From positions 22,549,411 through 22,613,410 of the forward strand of contig NC_067203.1 of NCBI RefSeq assembly GCF_026262505.1: a DNA stretch of 64,000 nt, given 5' to 3'. The notes under the pieces were generated by a model. That model was given only the letters and a program-made list of their open reading frames with translations, was not told where the DNA came from and ran no database searches. Position numbers and translations under genes: made by a program. Origin of the DNA: Trichomonas vaginalis G3 (taxonomy: Eukaryota > Parabasalia > Trichomonadida > Trichomonadidae). Within the stretch, counting starts at the first letter, position 1; every line of letters starts with the position of its first letter. Positions 30,585-42,244 of the stretch are shown here, one piece after another.

Positions 30585-31439
30585 TCAATATTTTCAGCAC
30601 TTTTCCGTAGTTGTATATGAAAGGACAATTCGAGATAAAAGTCATAGTACAATGGTATTATATGCTGCACACCATTTGTGTGAACCAAACTTGAAAGTCA
30701 GAGAAAATGTTACTAGGTGGTTCGTAGAATTTAGAAGCAAAGTCATAAAGTCCTTACCGATACATAGAAAACTATTGTTGCTTGAACTGAAACTTGCATG
30801 ACACATAACATTTTGAGGGTCAAACACGTTTCTATAAACTGTCAAATCTGCTGGTGAAGTATAAATTTAAATGGACCATTCTGGTGGTAATGGTTCTTCT
30901 GGTTTAGTAACCGAAGAAATTGTGCCCAAGAACGTTTGTCACTTTCCAAAATAAAAACTCTGTATCTCTTGGAGGGTTAATTTCAAATCTTTTTGAAATG
31001 GAAACGGTGGAGTTCATCTTGTCATATTCTAGTTTCAGATAGTATGTTCCATTTAGTAAAGAGTCGTATTTTTCTTGAAATTCCCAATAGTATTTGTTCA
31101 TTTGAGTTTGAAAGTCATTTAGAGTTTTCTCAGACTTTCGTCTGAACGAACTGTAAAGATCCTCATTTCATCAAATTTGTCTATAAGACCATCAGAACTT
31201 TTATACTGCCCATGAAATATACTGCGAACATAAACGCGTTAGTTCTATTTGAAAACAAAACTCTTCTAAATCCTATTGCCTTTGCATCTGAAGGACTTGA
31301 AGCCAACGAACTGATAGTCAAACCTGTATGTTCGGGATGAAATTTCTTCATCTGAAATAGTCATACCAGCATTTGTAAAGATATAGTCTAACGGTTTTGT
31401 ATCTGCTACTTTTTGTTCTTGTTTTTCAACCTGAAGCAT
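30585..31439 (-). pseudogene. Structural protein paralogue B, frameshifted copy
   Basis: Inverted copy of 12786-13664. The N-terminus MLQVEKQEQKVADTKPLDYI is intact here, unlike in E1, but later indels split it (open pieces 30642-30845 and 30904-31101). Confidence 0.75.
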
Positions 31440-31576
31440 TTAATATATGTAAAAATATATGTTTAAAAAACGTTTTTACTCATATTTCTCATCTAACAAA
31501 ACATTTTGTCTGACGGTCTTCTCAACAAACTCAGGCGTACATTTCAAATAAAAATAAAAAAAATATTTTTTTCTCT
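31440..31576 (-). pseudogene. HNH nuclease remnant
   Basis: A start resembling the E3 HNH gene (ATG near 31530, MYA.EFVEK) runs within about 50 bp into LLDEKYE and a stop. The nuclease centre is deleted. TTTTTA motifs of the flanking genes lie on both sides. Confidence 0.55.
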
Positions 31577-32158
31577 TTACTTTACATAACCGCCTGAGCC
31601 ATAAGTCTTTGGACGCCAACCCATACCAGCTAATGAAGTTTGACTGTTAGTTTTTTGGAAACTAAACTTTGGTTTTGGTTTATCTTCAGTTTTGGTTTTT
31701 CTTCTTCTATCGGTTTTTCGTCACTTTTCGGTTCCGCTGACTTTACCTCACCTGCAGAATAGTTGTGTCGTCAACATCTTCATAAATACATATGCCATTT
31801 GTTTTTGTTTTCCTTTCAACTTTTTTGTTTGTTGTAAAAGTTTAAATATTTCGACTCTAAAGTCAATGAGATGTTCAATAATGAACTGTTGGTCAGTGAA
31901 GTAAACTTTCCATCTGTTGTCTCGAAAGCTCCTTCAGACTTCAATATTTTATTTGTGAGAGTCCTGTTCTTTTTTGAGATACTAGCCGTTCCATTTTTAT
32001 GAAAAAGTGACTTTGTTAGTTAGGGTTTGTATTTCCAGACCTGGCACTTTCTATTATTGTGAATTTTTTCTTCATCTGTAAGTTCTTTGACAGGTTTTGA
32101 CAATGGTTCTGAACTTTGTTTTGTGTGTCAAATCTACCGTTTCAACTTCTTCGGTCAT
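31577..32158 (-). pseudogene. Copy of the coiled-coil/proline-tail protein, frameshifted
   Basis: Inverted copy of 11395-11979, with the C-terminal end WRPKTYGSGGYVK-like (changed from WRQRLMAAGGYVK) and several indels through the body. Confidence 0.7.
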
Positions 32159-32176
32159 TTCATCTCAGTAAAAATT

Positions 32177-32327
32177 TTAGTTTGGTTTGTTTTCAACTGG
32201 TTGTTGTGTTTTTTAAGTCGGTCTAAAACTTCCTGAGTATAGGAAGAACTTGACAAACACGTTGTGTAACTGCTGGAAGTCACGACAATCCATCTTGAAC
32301 CCATTGTCTCAATGCTGTATTGTTCAT
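32177..32327 (-). pseudogene. Copy of the 50-residue basic protein
   Basis: Inverted counterpart of 11224-11376, with the same start MNNTALRQ and end ENKPN. Small substitutions and an indel lie in the middle. Confidence 0.55.
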
Positions 32328-32346
32328 TTCATCTCAATAAAAAACT

Positions 32347-32740
32347 TTACATTCCCCACGTTTAGGCGGTTGAGGTTGGTTATTGTTTACCCACTGTTGT
32401 GCATGGTTATATCCTCTGTAAAGAATCTTTACCTTGGTCCATATAGTGTCCGCTTGGTTATAGTAGTCATTTGCTTTGTTATAATAGTTTCCTGCTTGTC
32501 TTCCTACATTGTCCATCCATCCTTGAACTTTCCTCTTGTTTCAGGATTTGGAATAAGATTTGTTGGCATCTCGTGCTACATCCCACCTTTCTGTACAGTT
32601 TGTATAATAGGTGTGCTTTCTCTTTAAGTATACCTAATGTACTCAAAATCTTCCTTCCAACCCAAATACACCTCTGGCTATTGTTCCCACTGCGGCAAAA
32701 ATCTAGATGCAACTCCTGCTAACGCGCCAAATAAACCCAT
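32347..32740 (-). pseudogene. Copy of the MGLF amphipathic protein, frameshifted
   Basis: Inverted copy of 10803-11204. The pieces MDNVGRQAGNYYNKANDYYN (32334-32516) and GRKILSTLGILKEKA (32479-32712) are in different frames. Confidence 0.7.
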
Positions 32741-32757
32741 TTCTTATGGGTTAAAAA

Positions 32758-33720
32758 ATGACGAATCCAAACAAGGACCCCTATGTTTCTAAAGCGACAA
32801 AGAAAGCACTCATGGTAAAAATCTTTAGTTCAACACCAAATGCTTGGTTTATGGATATCTTGGAAAACATTCCGAGTTAGAGAAGATGGACCACCATACT
32901 GGCCTAATATTTGTCGGTCAAAACACAAGATACTGTGAAGCCATACCATTACAGTCCAAAAATATTTAGATATCTTAGCAGCTTTGACAAATTTGTTGAC
33001 AAATACCATCCAACAAAACTGACATCTGGACTGTGAAAAGTTCTTTCAAATCAGACGATGTAAAAAACTATCTGCGTTCAAAAAATGTAAACCATATTTC
33101 ATTGTCGACCAAAACCATTCTGCTCTTGGTGTCATTGACGGATGTATAAAAATGTTAAGAGACTTAAACCAACCACAAGGTGGTGAAGAAATGAAATGTC
33201 ATATGACGGACAAATATAGACACTTCTCCCAGGCAAAGATGAGACAAGTTTTAAATAATTTACAATAACCGTAAACAAAAAGAGTTTTGGGAAACCACTC
33301 CCCCAAGAAAATGAAAAACAACCCTGACTTAGAGAAAGACTATATATTTAATAATTTAGTCAAAAAGAACCAACAAGAAAGAATGCCGGGCTTCAAACTT
33401 TAGAAAGGTGACAAAGTAAAAATAGAATACCTAAACGCGACCCATATGAAAATAATACTAGACTATGACAACAATGGGAACTCGACAGGTACTCACGTTC
33501 GTGTTCGTAAAAATAGAAGAAAGTATACAAGGAATATTTATGAAGTTTTAGGCAAACATGGCAAAATGTACAGACTGCAAGCAGAAGATAAAACTACTAT
33601 TGTCAGACCTTCGTTTCAAACTTGTCAAAGTTCAAGGTGGTATACTTTCAAAGACAGTTTCCTAACAAATATAAGACAACTCCTGACGAATATGCTAAAG
33701 AAGTTGAAAATGACGACTAA
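32758..33720 (+). pseudogene. Retroviral-type integrase, second broken copy
   Basis: Counterpart of 9837-10785. The start (MTNPNKDPYVSKATKK) is in frame here, whereas E1 has lost a base at this point. Later indels break the core (WFMDILENIP present; the VDKYHPTKLTSD region shifted). C-terminal pieces EVLGKHGKMYRLQAEDKTT and TRVRVRKNRRKYTR-like text are readable. The stop converges with the fibre gene. Confidence 0.8.
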
Positions 33721-35711
33721 GCAATTCTATACCATGCGTAAACTGTCATGTAAGGTGGCATGTAGTCTTTACTTTGTGCCCGTTGTTTGCGTATATCCTG
33801 AAACGAAATGTGTATGGTTTCCTTCTCCCTGAGTGTCCCCCAGTAACAATTTATAGCAAACTTAACGTCGTCTTTAACATCATATCCTTTACCTTTTGTC
33901 ATTCCTGACCAATCCCAATATCTATGCTTATGCCAAACTGCTTGAGATGTACTTAAATCTATGTATGACTGTGTGCAGGTAAATTTTCACCTGAAATCGT
34001 TTTACTTCCACCTGTTTCCTTTGAAGAGTTTGCACAATACAAAAACCTGTCGACTATTTGTTCCCATGCACCAAACACCAAACATTACTTGAGGACCTCT
34101 TGCTTCCATAATGTATAAATAGAACCTACTGGTTCATTAAATCAAACATATGAGACATTACAGGATTGTCTCTTTTGAACTTAAAATATAGTGCAACTAT
34201 TTCAGGTTTCTTCTGGTTTGTGTCAGAATATTTTTTATAATATAATCTTATGTTTCAGGGTAGGTAAAATCTTGACTATAATATTTATTTCTGTCATCTA
34301 TATAATAGTATTCATTCTCGTTTTTTCTATTGCATTATATCTTTTATATCTATAAAAATCTAAATATAATGTAGCTTTTGTTCATCAATTGTGTGTTCTG
34401 TTGTCATCTCCATAGTCATAATAGTATGGTGCTTAGTCGTGGTGTACATGTCAGGCAATGTCATATCTGTCATTTCATAAACTCGGAAATATTTCTTTTG
34501 TTCGTCTCCATATAAGTTTAAGTAGCAGTTGTTTGTCTAATGGAATTTTAACTTGGTTACCATCGTTCTTTTTATAGCTTACATACATTTCATTGTTATT
34601 TTTCGGAATGAGTTTATTACCGTATTACCATTTTTTAAGGAATGTACAAACTGCCATCTAAAATATTTTTTTCTTCATTGAAAGAAAATCACCAACAATA
34701 GTTTCATATTTTTTGTTCCAACTAAACTTTGGTATATTTCATTGACATATGTTTTATCTGCTTTATTTTCAAGGCTAACGTTTAAGTCTGTTATTTCAGA
34801 AATGTATGTGTATGTCCAACGGCACTTTTCCTGTTTAAGGTTTCTTGTAAGTTTGCAATATTTGCAATGGTATGTGTATGTCCAACGTCACTTTTCCTTT
34901 TTAAGGTTTCTTGTAAGTTTGCAATATTTGCAATGTATGTGTATGTCCAACGTCACTTTTCCTGTTTAAAGTTAGTTGTAAGTTTGCAATATTTGCAATG
35001 GTATGTGTATGTCCAACGGCACTTTTCCTGTTTAAGGTTTCTTGTAAGTTTGCAATATTTGCAATGGTATGTGTATGTCCAACGGCACTTTTCTGTTAAG
35101 TTTCTTGTAAGTTTGCAATATTTGCAATGTATGTGTATGTCCAACGTCACTTTTCCTGTTTAAAGTTAGTTGTAAGTTTGTAATATTTGCAATGTATGTG
35201 TATGTCAACGGCACTTTTCCTGTTTAAGGTTTCTTGTAAGTTTGCAATATTTGCAATGGTATGTGTATGAGTCTTTTTAGAATATTCGTTTTCAGCTCTT
35301 GTCACTTCACTTGACATTTTATTGTCAACATATGTTTTGTCTGCTAGTTCAGGATGAGTATGTTCTTTTGTTGCTTAAGCTTTGTCAGCTCTTTCTTTTC
35401 TTTTTGCTATTGCATCGTCTACATATGTTTTGTCTGCTTTGTTGTCAACATCTGCTTTCAAAAGAAGTTCAGATATAGGTTTCTCGTTTAAAGTTCCTTT
35501 TGTTGGATTTATACAAACAGTATGGTTCTTATTGTCTTGAAACAGAAACTCATATGTCATGGGTTTAAAGTCAGTTTTAAGTTTCCTTCTTTCAATGACT
35601 CAGATATCTTAGAATAGTTTGAAAAAGTTTGTTGTGTTCTTATTTAGAGCTTGTATAATGAGTTGTCGGTTGTGTTTGTATTTCTCTCATAGACGCTGTT
35701 TCATTTGACAT
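33717..35711 (-). pseudogene. Fibre protein, long form, frameshifted
   Basis: Inverted fibre gene. From its start it has the conserved N-terminus, then about eight 66-bp shaft repeats (34800-35265, HTHTIANIANLQETLNRKSD type), then a domain also present in E4 (about 34200-34740) and the phage collar/tip at 33717-34110. So this copy has both modules that are separate or partial in E1 and E4. Many one-base indels. Confidence 0.8.
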
Positions 35712-35729
35712 TTTTATTCTAGATAAAAT

Positions 35730-36568
35730 ATGCTTTCAATAGAAAAAGAAAATTCAAAGTTGCTACAACTAAACCATTTAGATGAACTTTTTACGAATGT
35801 CGGTCAAAAGTTTGAGACAGAGACCGTAAAGCATGAAGGCTATCGTTTGACTACCCGTTAAGATGGTTAAGAGACCCATCTGTCACAAAAGCTATTGGCT
35901 TTCGTAGAATGAAGTTCATTTCAAAGCCATACATGGTTTCCCATTTACAGTCGGTTTTGAAGTTCGATACTATAACAAAGAAAAACGTACGTATGAGAAT
36001 TTGAACGGGGAAAACTTTTACAAGTGAATTTGCTTGTTAAACTTAGAAACAACTCTTCAAGCTTTTCAAGAAAAAATAAACGACATCTATATCGAATATG
36101 CAAACCAGTATAACATTGCAGAGGAGAGTACCATCTCGATATTATATATGACAGGAAAAATGCAACTGTTAAAATCAATAGAATAGAAGACCTTGGAGAA
36201 AACGTTTTATTCTACAAAATATAACAACTTGGCATGGTATAGATTTATGAGGATGTAAATCAGCCTGCAGAATATCCAGTACACCCGGACTTTTATGAAG
36301 TCGAAAACCCTAATGGAACATATGAAAATGTTTTCGACTCAGATGCTATTATAGTTCATCTTCATTTTCTGGTGCACAAAACTCTTTTTTATGCTTGGCA
36401 AATGACTTTTACGAAAAAACCTACAAAGTTATACGAACCACAAGTAAGTATTTCAGACTTTCAAGTATGGTTTACAACAGATGGAAGAAAGAGAATAGTT
36501 CCATTATACCATGCGTTTTACTTAGAACTTTTTTCATATACAACTACTATCGAACGGTAAAAATATAA
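35730..36568 (+). pseudogene. Structural protein paralogue A, frameshifted copy
   Basis: Counterpart of 7585-8424, divergent from the fibre gene across the same 18-bp promoter (35712-35729). At least seven indels. The end reads four codons beyond the E1 stop because of one additional G. Confidence 0.75.
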
Positions 36569-36572
36569 TTTT

Positions 36573-36814
36573 TTAATACGGTTGAGGTGTTGGATTTGGT
36601 TGCCAACTAGACTTGTGGTGCAGGTTCAGGCTGTTGTATAACAGGGGCTTGTTCTTCTGTTCAGGGTCTTTAGGTATAATACCAACGAACTGACCTACTT
36701 TTTACCAATATTTTTGACACCGTTCCAAATTCCTCTTCTACGTTTTTATTCCATTCATTTATACCTCTTTCCAACATTTCGAAAGAAGTTTCCTATTCTT
36801 CCAAAGAAACCCAT
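36573..36814 (-). pseudogene. MGFF amphipathic protein, broken copy
   Basis: Inverted copy of 7330-7572, start MGFFGRIGNFFRNV. Indels lie near 36700-36770; the Pro/Gln tail is partly preserved. Confidence 0.65.
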
Positions 36815-36835
36815 TTTACTATATGTAAAAATCTA

Positions 36836-37182
36836 GATCTGCCGTAGTCTCTTACGTTTCTGTATGTTCCATAGCATTCTTTAACTGGAGCTCATACATT
36901 CTGTTTCTCCTCTGGTAGAAAAATATTCTGGGTCAACTCCTGTGTCGCGTCATCTGCATAAAGTTGTTTATATCCCACTTCAGGGTTTGTATAAAACTCT
37001 TCATACTCATATTTGCATACATGGTGGCAAACTAACGCAGCGTCATTGACATGGCAGTTTGCATTTTCATCTGTTGGCACTTGACCATAGTTTGCCATTG
37101 CAGTTTGTATTCTAACTTCATTTGGAATATTCTCTGGGTTGGTTCCAGGTTGCTGTGCATTCGCTAAGTTCTGTGCGTCCAT
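36836..37182 (-). pseudogene. MDAQ protein, broken copy
   Basis: Inverted copy of 6949-7311. The start MDAQNLANAQQPGTNPENIP is readable; several indels; the end is altered near 36836. Confidence 0.7.
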
Positions 37183-37204
37183 TTAATATTAGATAAAAAT
37201 TCTC

Positions 37205-37339
37205 TTACGAGTACATATATGGACATTTGCAGGCATTGGTTCATCTTCATATTCTCTGTACTTTTCGCCACGTCAAATAAATAAATGACAACAATGGAAA
37301 AAACCTAAAAACAAGTTATCCTTTACTATCAAACCACAT
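37205..37339 (-). pseudogene. Membrane microprotein, broken copy
   Basis: Inverted counterpart of 6794-6925: start codon at 37337-37339, and a same-position stop near 37205. Indels fall in the T-rich membrane segment. Confidence 0.45.
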
Positions 37340-38170
37340 TACTACTAGTGAAAATTCTTTTGTTATACACTTTTCTTAGTTTTAGTTTACTCTCTCATAT
37401 ATTCTTATCTTTTGTTCATATTCAACTTCATAGTCATGTATGTCCTTCTAACCATCTCATAACGGTTTCCAAACCACTTTTTATCGGATGTAAAGTAAAA
37501 GGATGGATGGTTATGTATAACGTCTAAAGTTTCTAAAGAGTCTCCAAAGTCCAGTCTACTTGGTATTTGAAAATTCCATGTGTTATAGAACGCGGTCCAC
37601 TATAAAGAAAACATTTTCCTTGTCTTTATATTTTTCATACAACTCTGTCCAATGATCATCTCACAAACTCTATACCCTCAATATATTTTTCTATGTCCTC
37701 TTGAAAACATTTGTATAGTTGAGATATAAAACTTTTGACATAAGTGTTTCATGTCATGAACTTATACACACTAAAATAGTCTAAGACATATACTTATCTA
37801 TCCCAGTCATATAGTTTTCTTTTCAATATCCATATCTTGCATCCCTATATATTATGTTCTTTACTATCTTTTACTCTTTATAATTTTTATTTTATCCTTT
37901 CTTATTAGGTATCTTTTCTTTTAACTTTTCGATATGTATATTTTGTGTCTTATTATGTTTGAGACGTTCCATATATGTTTGCTCGAAGTCATTGCCTATA
38001 AATCTTTAGTCTGGGATATTGTTTTTATGGCACAAATGGGATATATAGAAACTTTCCACCGAACAAATCTACAAATGTTAGACATCGTAGTTTCTTAAGT
38101 TCTCTCAAATAATATCTTGTAATCTACTCTTTTCCAAAGAACGCGTAACGGTGGTTTTTGTAAAATTCAT
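37327..38170 (-). pseudogene. Adenine methyltransferase, degraded copy
   Basis: Inverted copy of 5991-6809 with the same start (MNFTKTTVTR-like after an indel). More substitutions and indels than the other copies; about 37780-37990 is hard to align. Confidence 0.75.
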
Positions 38171-38422
38171 TTATATATAATAATAAAAAATGTTTTTTCC
38201 TGGAAAAGTGACAGAGAAAGTGACAAAACATGAAAACATTATATAATTTGTGAAAAGCGACACATTATATAATGTTTTCGACCCAGAAGAAGGCTTCTCA
38301 AAGTATACTTCCTTGGAACGCCTGTAACTTTTCCTGTAGCGACGATAGACCCTTACTTGTCCGGACAAAGTTATACTAAACATCTTCAGGGCTAGAGGGC
38401 ACGAAGTGCCTGGAGGCCCCAC
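38171..38422 (-). repeat. Terminus of E2
   Basis: Read leftward: GTGGGGCCTCCAGGCACTTC, hairpin GGCAC-TTC-GTGCC (38398-38410 on this strand), CTCTAGCCCTGAAG, and a 100-bp subterminal block shared with E4 (59985-60110). Confidence 0.8.
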
Positions 38423-38491
38423 ATACCTGACCTTAGGGGTTTATCAATAATACTCCATAACGATATTCTGAATGCTAAATGAGGTCAGGTG
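38423..38491. other. Spacer between two facing Maverick ends (junction J1)
   Basis: 69 bp starting ATACCTGACC and ending GAGGTCAGGTG. The ends are inverted repeats of each other (ACCTGACC / GGTCAGGT). The same spacer, in inverted orientation, is at 59879-59945. Confidence 0.8.
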
Positions 38492-41250
38492 AGTGGGGCT
38501 TCCAGGCGCGTTGCGCCCTCTAGCCCATAAGAAATTTTGCCCAAGACCCAAGAGGAGGACCGAACCCCAGCCGACCAGCCGGTGACAAAACCAAAACCGT
38601 TGTTATTTACATCATATTAATGGCGTCACTTTTTGTGTCACTTTTCACAAATTATATATGTTTTCATGTTTTGTCACTTTTCGGGTAAAATTTTTTATTA
38701 TTATATATAAATGAATTTTACAAAACCACCGTTACCGTTCTTTGGAAATAAGAGTAGATGTAAAGATATTATATTGAGAACTTAAGAAACTACCGAATGT
38801 CTAACATTTGGAGATTTGTTCGGTGGAAGTTTCTATATATCCCATTTAGTCATACCGTATTTCCTGACTCAAAGATTATATGCAATGAATTCGACAACAT
38901 ATGGACCGTCTCAAACATATCCAGACACAAACAATATATTGAAAGATATAAAAGAAAAAAATACCTATAGTAAGATGGAACGTTATACCATTAGATAAGA
39001 AAATATTGTGAGAGAGTTTTGAAAAAAAGCAGAATAATTAGACTGGGATAGTATATCTGCTAGACTATTATATAGTGGTGCTATAAGAGTTCATGACATT
39101 GAAAACACTTATGTCAAAAGTTTTATATCTTAACTATACAAATGTTTTCAAAGAGGACATAGAAAAATATATTGAGGGTATAGAGTTTGTGAGATGTCAT
39201 TGGACAGAGTTGTATGAAAAATATAAAGACAAGGAAAATGTTTTCTTTATAGTGGACCGCCGTTCTATAACACATGGGATTTTCAATACCAAGTAGACTG
39301 GACTTTGAGAGACTCTTTTAGAAACTTTAGACGTTATACATAACCATCCATGCTTTTACTTTACATCCGATAAAAGTGGTTTGGAAACCGTTATGAGATG
39401 GTTAGAGGACATACATGACTATAGTTTTATATATGACAAGATAGAATATGAGAAAGGTCCTATAAACTGGAGAAAGTGTCACAATAAAGAAATTTTATTA
39501 GTAAGTAAATGTGGTTTGAAATAGGACTACTTGTTTAGGTTTTCCATTGTGTCATTTATTTATTTGACGTGGCAGAAAAGTACAGAGAATATGAAGATGA
39601 ACCAATGCCTCAAATGTTCAGCATATGTACTCGTAAGAGATATTTTTATCTAATATTAAATGGACGCACAGAACTTAGCGAATGCACAGCAACCTGGACA
39701 CAAACCCAGAGAATATTCCAATGAAGTTAGAATACAAACTGCAATGGCAAACTATGGTCAAGTTGCCAACAGATGTACAAATGCAAACTGCCATGTCAAA
39801 TGACGCTGCGTTAGGTTTGCCACCATGGTATGCAAATATGAGATGGAAAGAGGTTTATACAAACCCTGAAGTGGGATATAAACAACTTTATGCAGATGAC
39901 GCAACACAGGAGTTGACCCAGAATATTGTTTCTTCTACCAGAGGAGAAACAGAATGTATTTGGATGGTCACATTTACTATGCACATGGCAATGAACAAAC
40001 AGCCCGCAAAACTTCTTGACGCTTTCAAGACTACAAAGAGAGAACAAATGGTTGACTCCGACTCAGACATTTGAATGCAATTGAAGGAATTGCAAGTGTC
40101 AAGGTCGAATGGTACCAACCTAACCCTCAAGCAGTCAGACAACATGCTGGATACTTCCCGTTCATAAATAAGTCTGACATTGACTTGACAAGGTATGGAA
40201 TTTACAATTCAATTGAAACAATTGTCAACGAACCTTGCATTCTTACATGTCTCAGGAACTCTGGTCTTGTTTCAGAAGAGAAGATGAAGTATCTTGAGTC
40301 ATGTGTGAAGACAAGTACATTCTCAGAGGTCAATGCAAAAATTGCACCGTTGGCAAATGTCAATATCCGATTAACATACCTACAGCTAAAGGTTCTTCAC
40401 ATGACGACTATTGTTGTTGACAAAGACTTACCATGGTTGAAGATTGTAATTGTCCACAACACTTCATGTTGAACGAAAGTCTTACAAACCCATTCTTTGG
40501 TAAAGATAAGTGCAACATTGTCAGAGCTGTAAACATTCTTTTCGAGAAAGGTTGTTGAGTACACAATTCCAGATGACAAGCTGACAGAAACTTTTGTACC
40601 AAAAGACGAAACAAACTTTTCATTGTTAGCAAGACCAAAAGTTGTTCCAGACAAAAGTTCTAGTACAAAAGAAGTACACAGTTCCACAAGGGGTTGGTAT
40701 GTTCGTGTCACAACCTGAACCAGAAGAACTTCCAATGAGGTTGCAAAGAACTTCAAGATGCTATAAACAAACTTCCATTGAGACATCCAATTGACGTCTC
40801 AAATTGTATTGGAGAGCATCTGAGTTAGGTCAGAAGGTTTTATATGAAACAGGTTGCTCGACGATGTTTATGAGATAACAGGAGAAGTTTCTCAGAAGAT
40901 AAGAGACTCACTTGAATTTCCACCAAACTGGACCAATTGGTTTGCGACAAGTTCGACTTAGATGAAAAGATATACTATGTCGAACCTTAACGCTGCATAC
41001 ATGAGGTTTGTCCAATATATTCCGACTGGAATTCCAAACGAAGAATGTGAGTTCCCGGGAAGGAACTATACAGTTGGAAAAGTCATACAACAAACTGTAT
41101 GATATTAGGAAAGCTTCCAAACCCCAAACTCTGCAATGACACCCAAATTGCTATGAATTCGACATGGGGATATTCCCATTAAGAAACCTCAAGAGGAGAA
41201 ATAAACATTATGAGAAGGTCGAACAACTTTGTTGAAAGGTTTTCTCTTTG
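38492..41250 (+). repeat. Left long terminal inverted repeat of E3
   Basis: Matches 57135-59878 in inverted orientation, including methyltransferase, MDAQ-PolB fusion and PolB through motif A. Similarity stops right after GAAAGGTTTTCTCT (about 41237-41250). Confidence 0.8.
38711..39534 (+). pseudogene. Adenine methyltransferase, frameshifted copy
   Basis: Same start and stop as 5991-6809. One-base indels near 38780, 38850, 38910, 39000, 39105, 39258 (inside the DPPF motif region) and 39318 break the frame. Confidence 0.8.
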
Positions 41251-41593
41251 TTTTGAAGTACGAATTCACTCAAGGTCAAAGTGGCTTAGTAACCACATTA
41301 AAAACCTATTGTCGAACATTGGTCTTACCCTCTTTTCGCAAAGGCAGTCCTTGACAACTACAACAAATTCTTCTCCGAAGTCAAATCCAAAGTGAAGGTT
41401 TACTATGACAACATGACGCACTCATGACGAACGAAGAAGGCTATAACAAAACTCATTGAAATGGGAATGGTCGGTGAAAAGATGGGCTGTTTTAAAGCTA
41501 GATAAGGTATTTTCCGAAGTTCATGTCCTCTCCAAGCGTAAGTACTGGGGCATACTTGAAGACGGCACAGAAATAAAACATTGCATGAAGTAA
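39660..41593 (+). pseudogene. MDAQ-PolB fusion: family B DNA polymerase
   Basis: Replicative, presumably protein-primed polymerase of Mavericks. The N-terminal 100 or so codons are the MDAQ protein; at about 39955 the text switches to PolB (HIYYAHGN). Then come FPFINKSDIDLTRYGIYNSI, a NEPC...L segment, a polymerase motif A region (about 40975-41010; readable in frame in the right copy as YYVDLNAAYMRF), and a motif C-like YYDN..ALMTNEEG region near 41397-41440 split by a missing base. The C-terminus is RKYWGILEDGTEIKHCMK. At least ten indels. The right inverted repeat holds the same gene cut before motif C. Confidence 0.8.
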
Positions 41594-41634
41594 AAACGTT
41601 TTTTAAAAAAGTGACTTTTTTTATTTTATTTGAA

Positions 41635-42244
41635 ATGTACGCTGAGTTTGTTGGAGAAGACCGTTGGGAAACTTGTTTGTTAGATGAGAAATATGAAATT
41701 CACTGTTGTGAGTCATTTGAAGTCAGAAACAAAAAGACAAAAAGAGTTTTAGCGAATGGGAGCGAAATGACGGATATGCTATTATGAAGATGGGTGGAAA
41801 ACACTATTTAAACATGTTGTCATTGTAACTCATTTTATACTGAATCCTAACAATTTACCTTTTGTAGACCATATAAACCATATAAGAAACGACAAATAGA
41901 CTTGAAAACTTACGTTGGGTCACTCGTTCTGAAAACAATAGACAAGGCGAATATTTGGAGATATTGTATTCGAATTTGTCGACGAACTAAAGAAAGAAAC
42001 AATTGAAATTACAGACTATGGCAAGCATACGTTTGAGTTTTAACTACTAATAGCGAAGAACAAGACTCTTTCTATTTTATACCGGCGTAAACTATAGGAA
42101 ATTACAAGTATATTTTATCTAAGGCGGGCTATGCTTATGTAAACACTAGAGATACAGATGGAAAATACGTTCAAATACTTCTTAACAAATTCAAGAAGCT
42201 ATATGGCATACATTTTAAAACAATATATTTTTTACATATATTAA
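41635..42244 (+). pseudogene. HNH homing-type endonuclease, degraded
   Basis: Starts MYAEFVGEDRWETCLLDEKY. Pieces in shifted frames carry the HNH_3 pattern: NNLPFVDHINHIRND followed, one frame away, by ENLRWVTRSENN. The C-terminal part reads AYVNTRDTDGKYVQILLNKF. At least four indels; exact end uncertain. The family cuts DNA with one metal ion; in mobile DNA it often aids spread or recombination. Confidence 0.72.

Larger units (their letters stand above)
26440..38422. mobile_element. Maverick/Polinton arm E2 (inverted)
   Basis: Reads right to left from the terminus at 38422 with the same gene order as E1. Differences from E1: it keeps a KilA-N gene (29340-29997) missing in E1, lacks the PolB stump, has a small HNH remnant, has a longer fibre gene, and carries a subterminal block (38280-38390) shared with E4 but not with E1. 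Nearly every gene is broken by one-base indels. Confidence 0.85.

Noticed and set aside
5755-38422. Six-base target duplication around E1/E2
   Set aside because: The bases outside (AGGTA left, ATACCT right) are inverted, not direct, so they belong to the terminal repeat and are not a target duplication.
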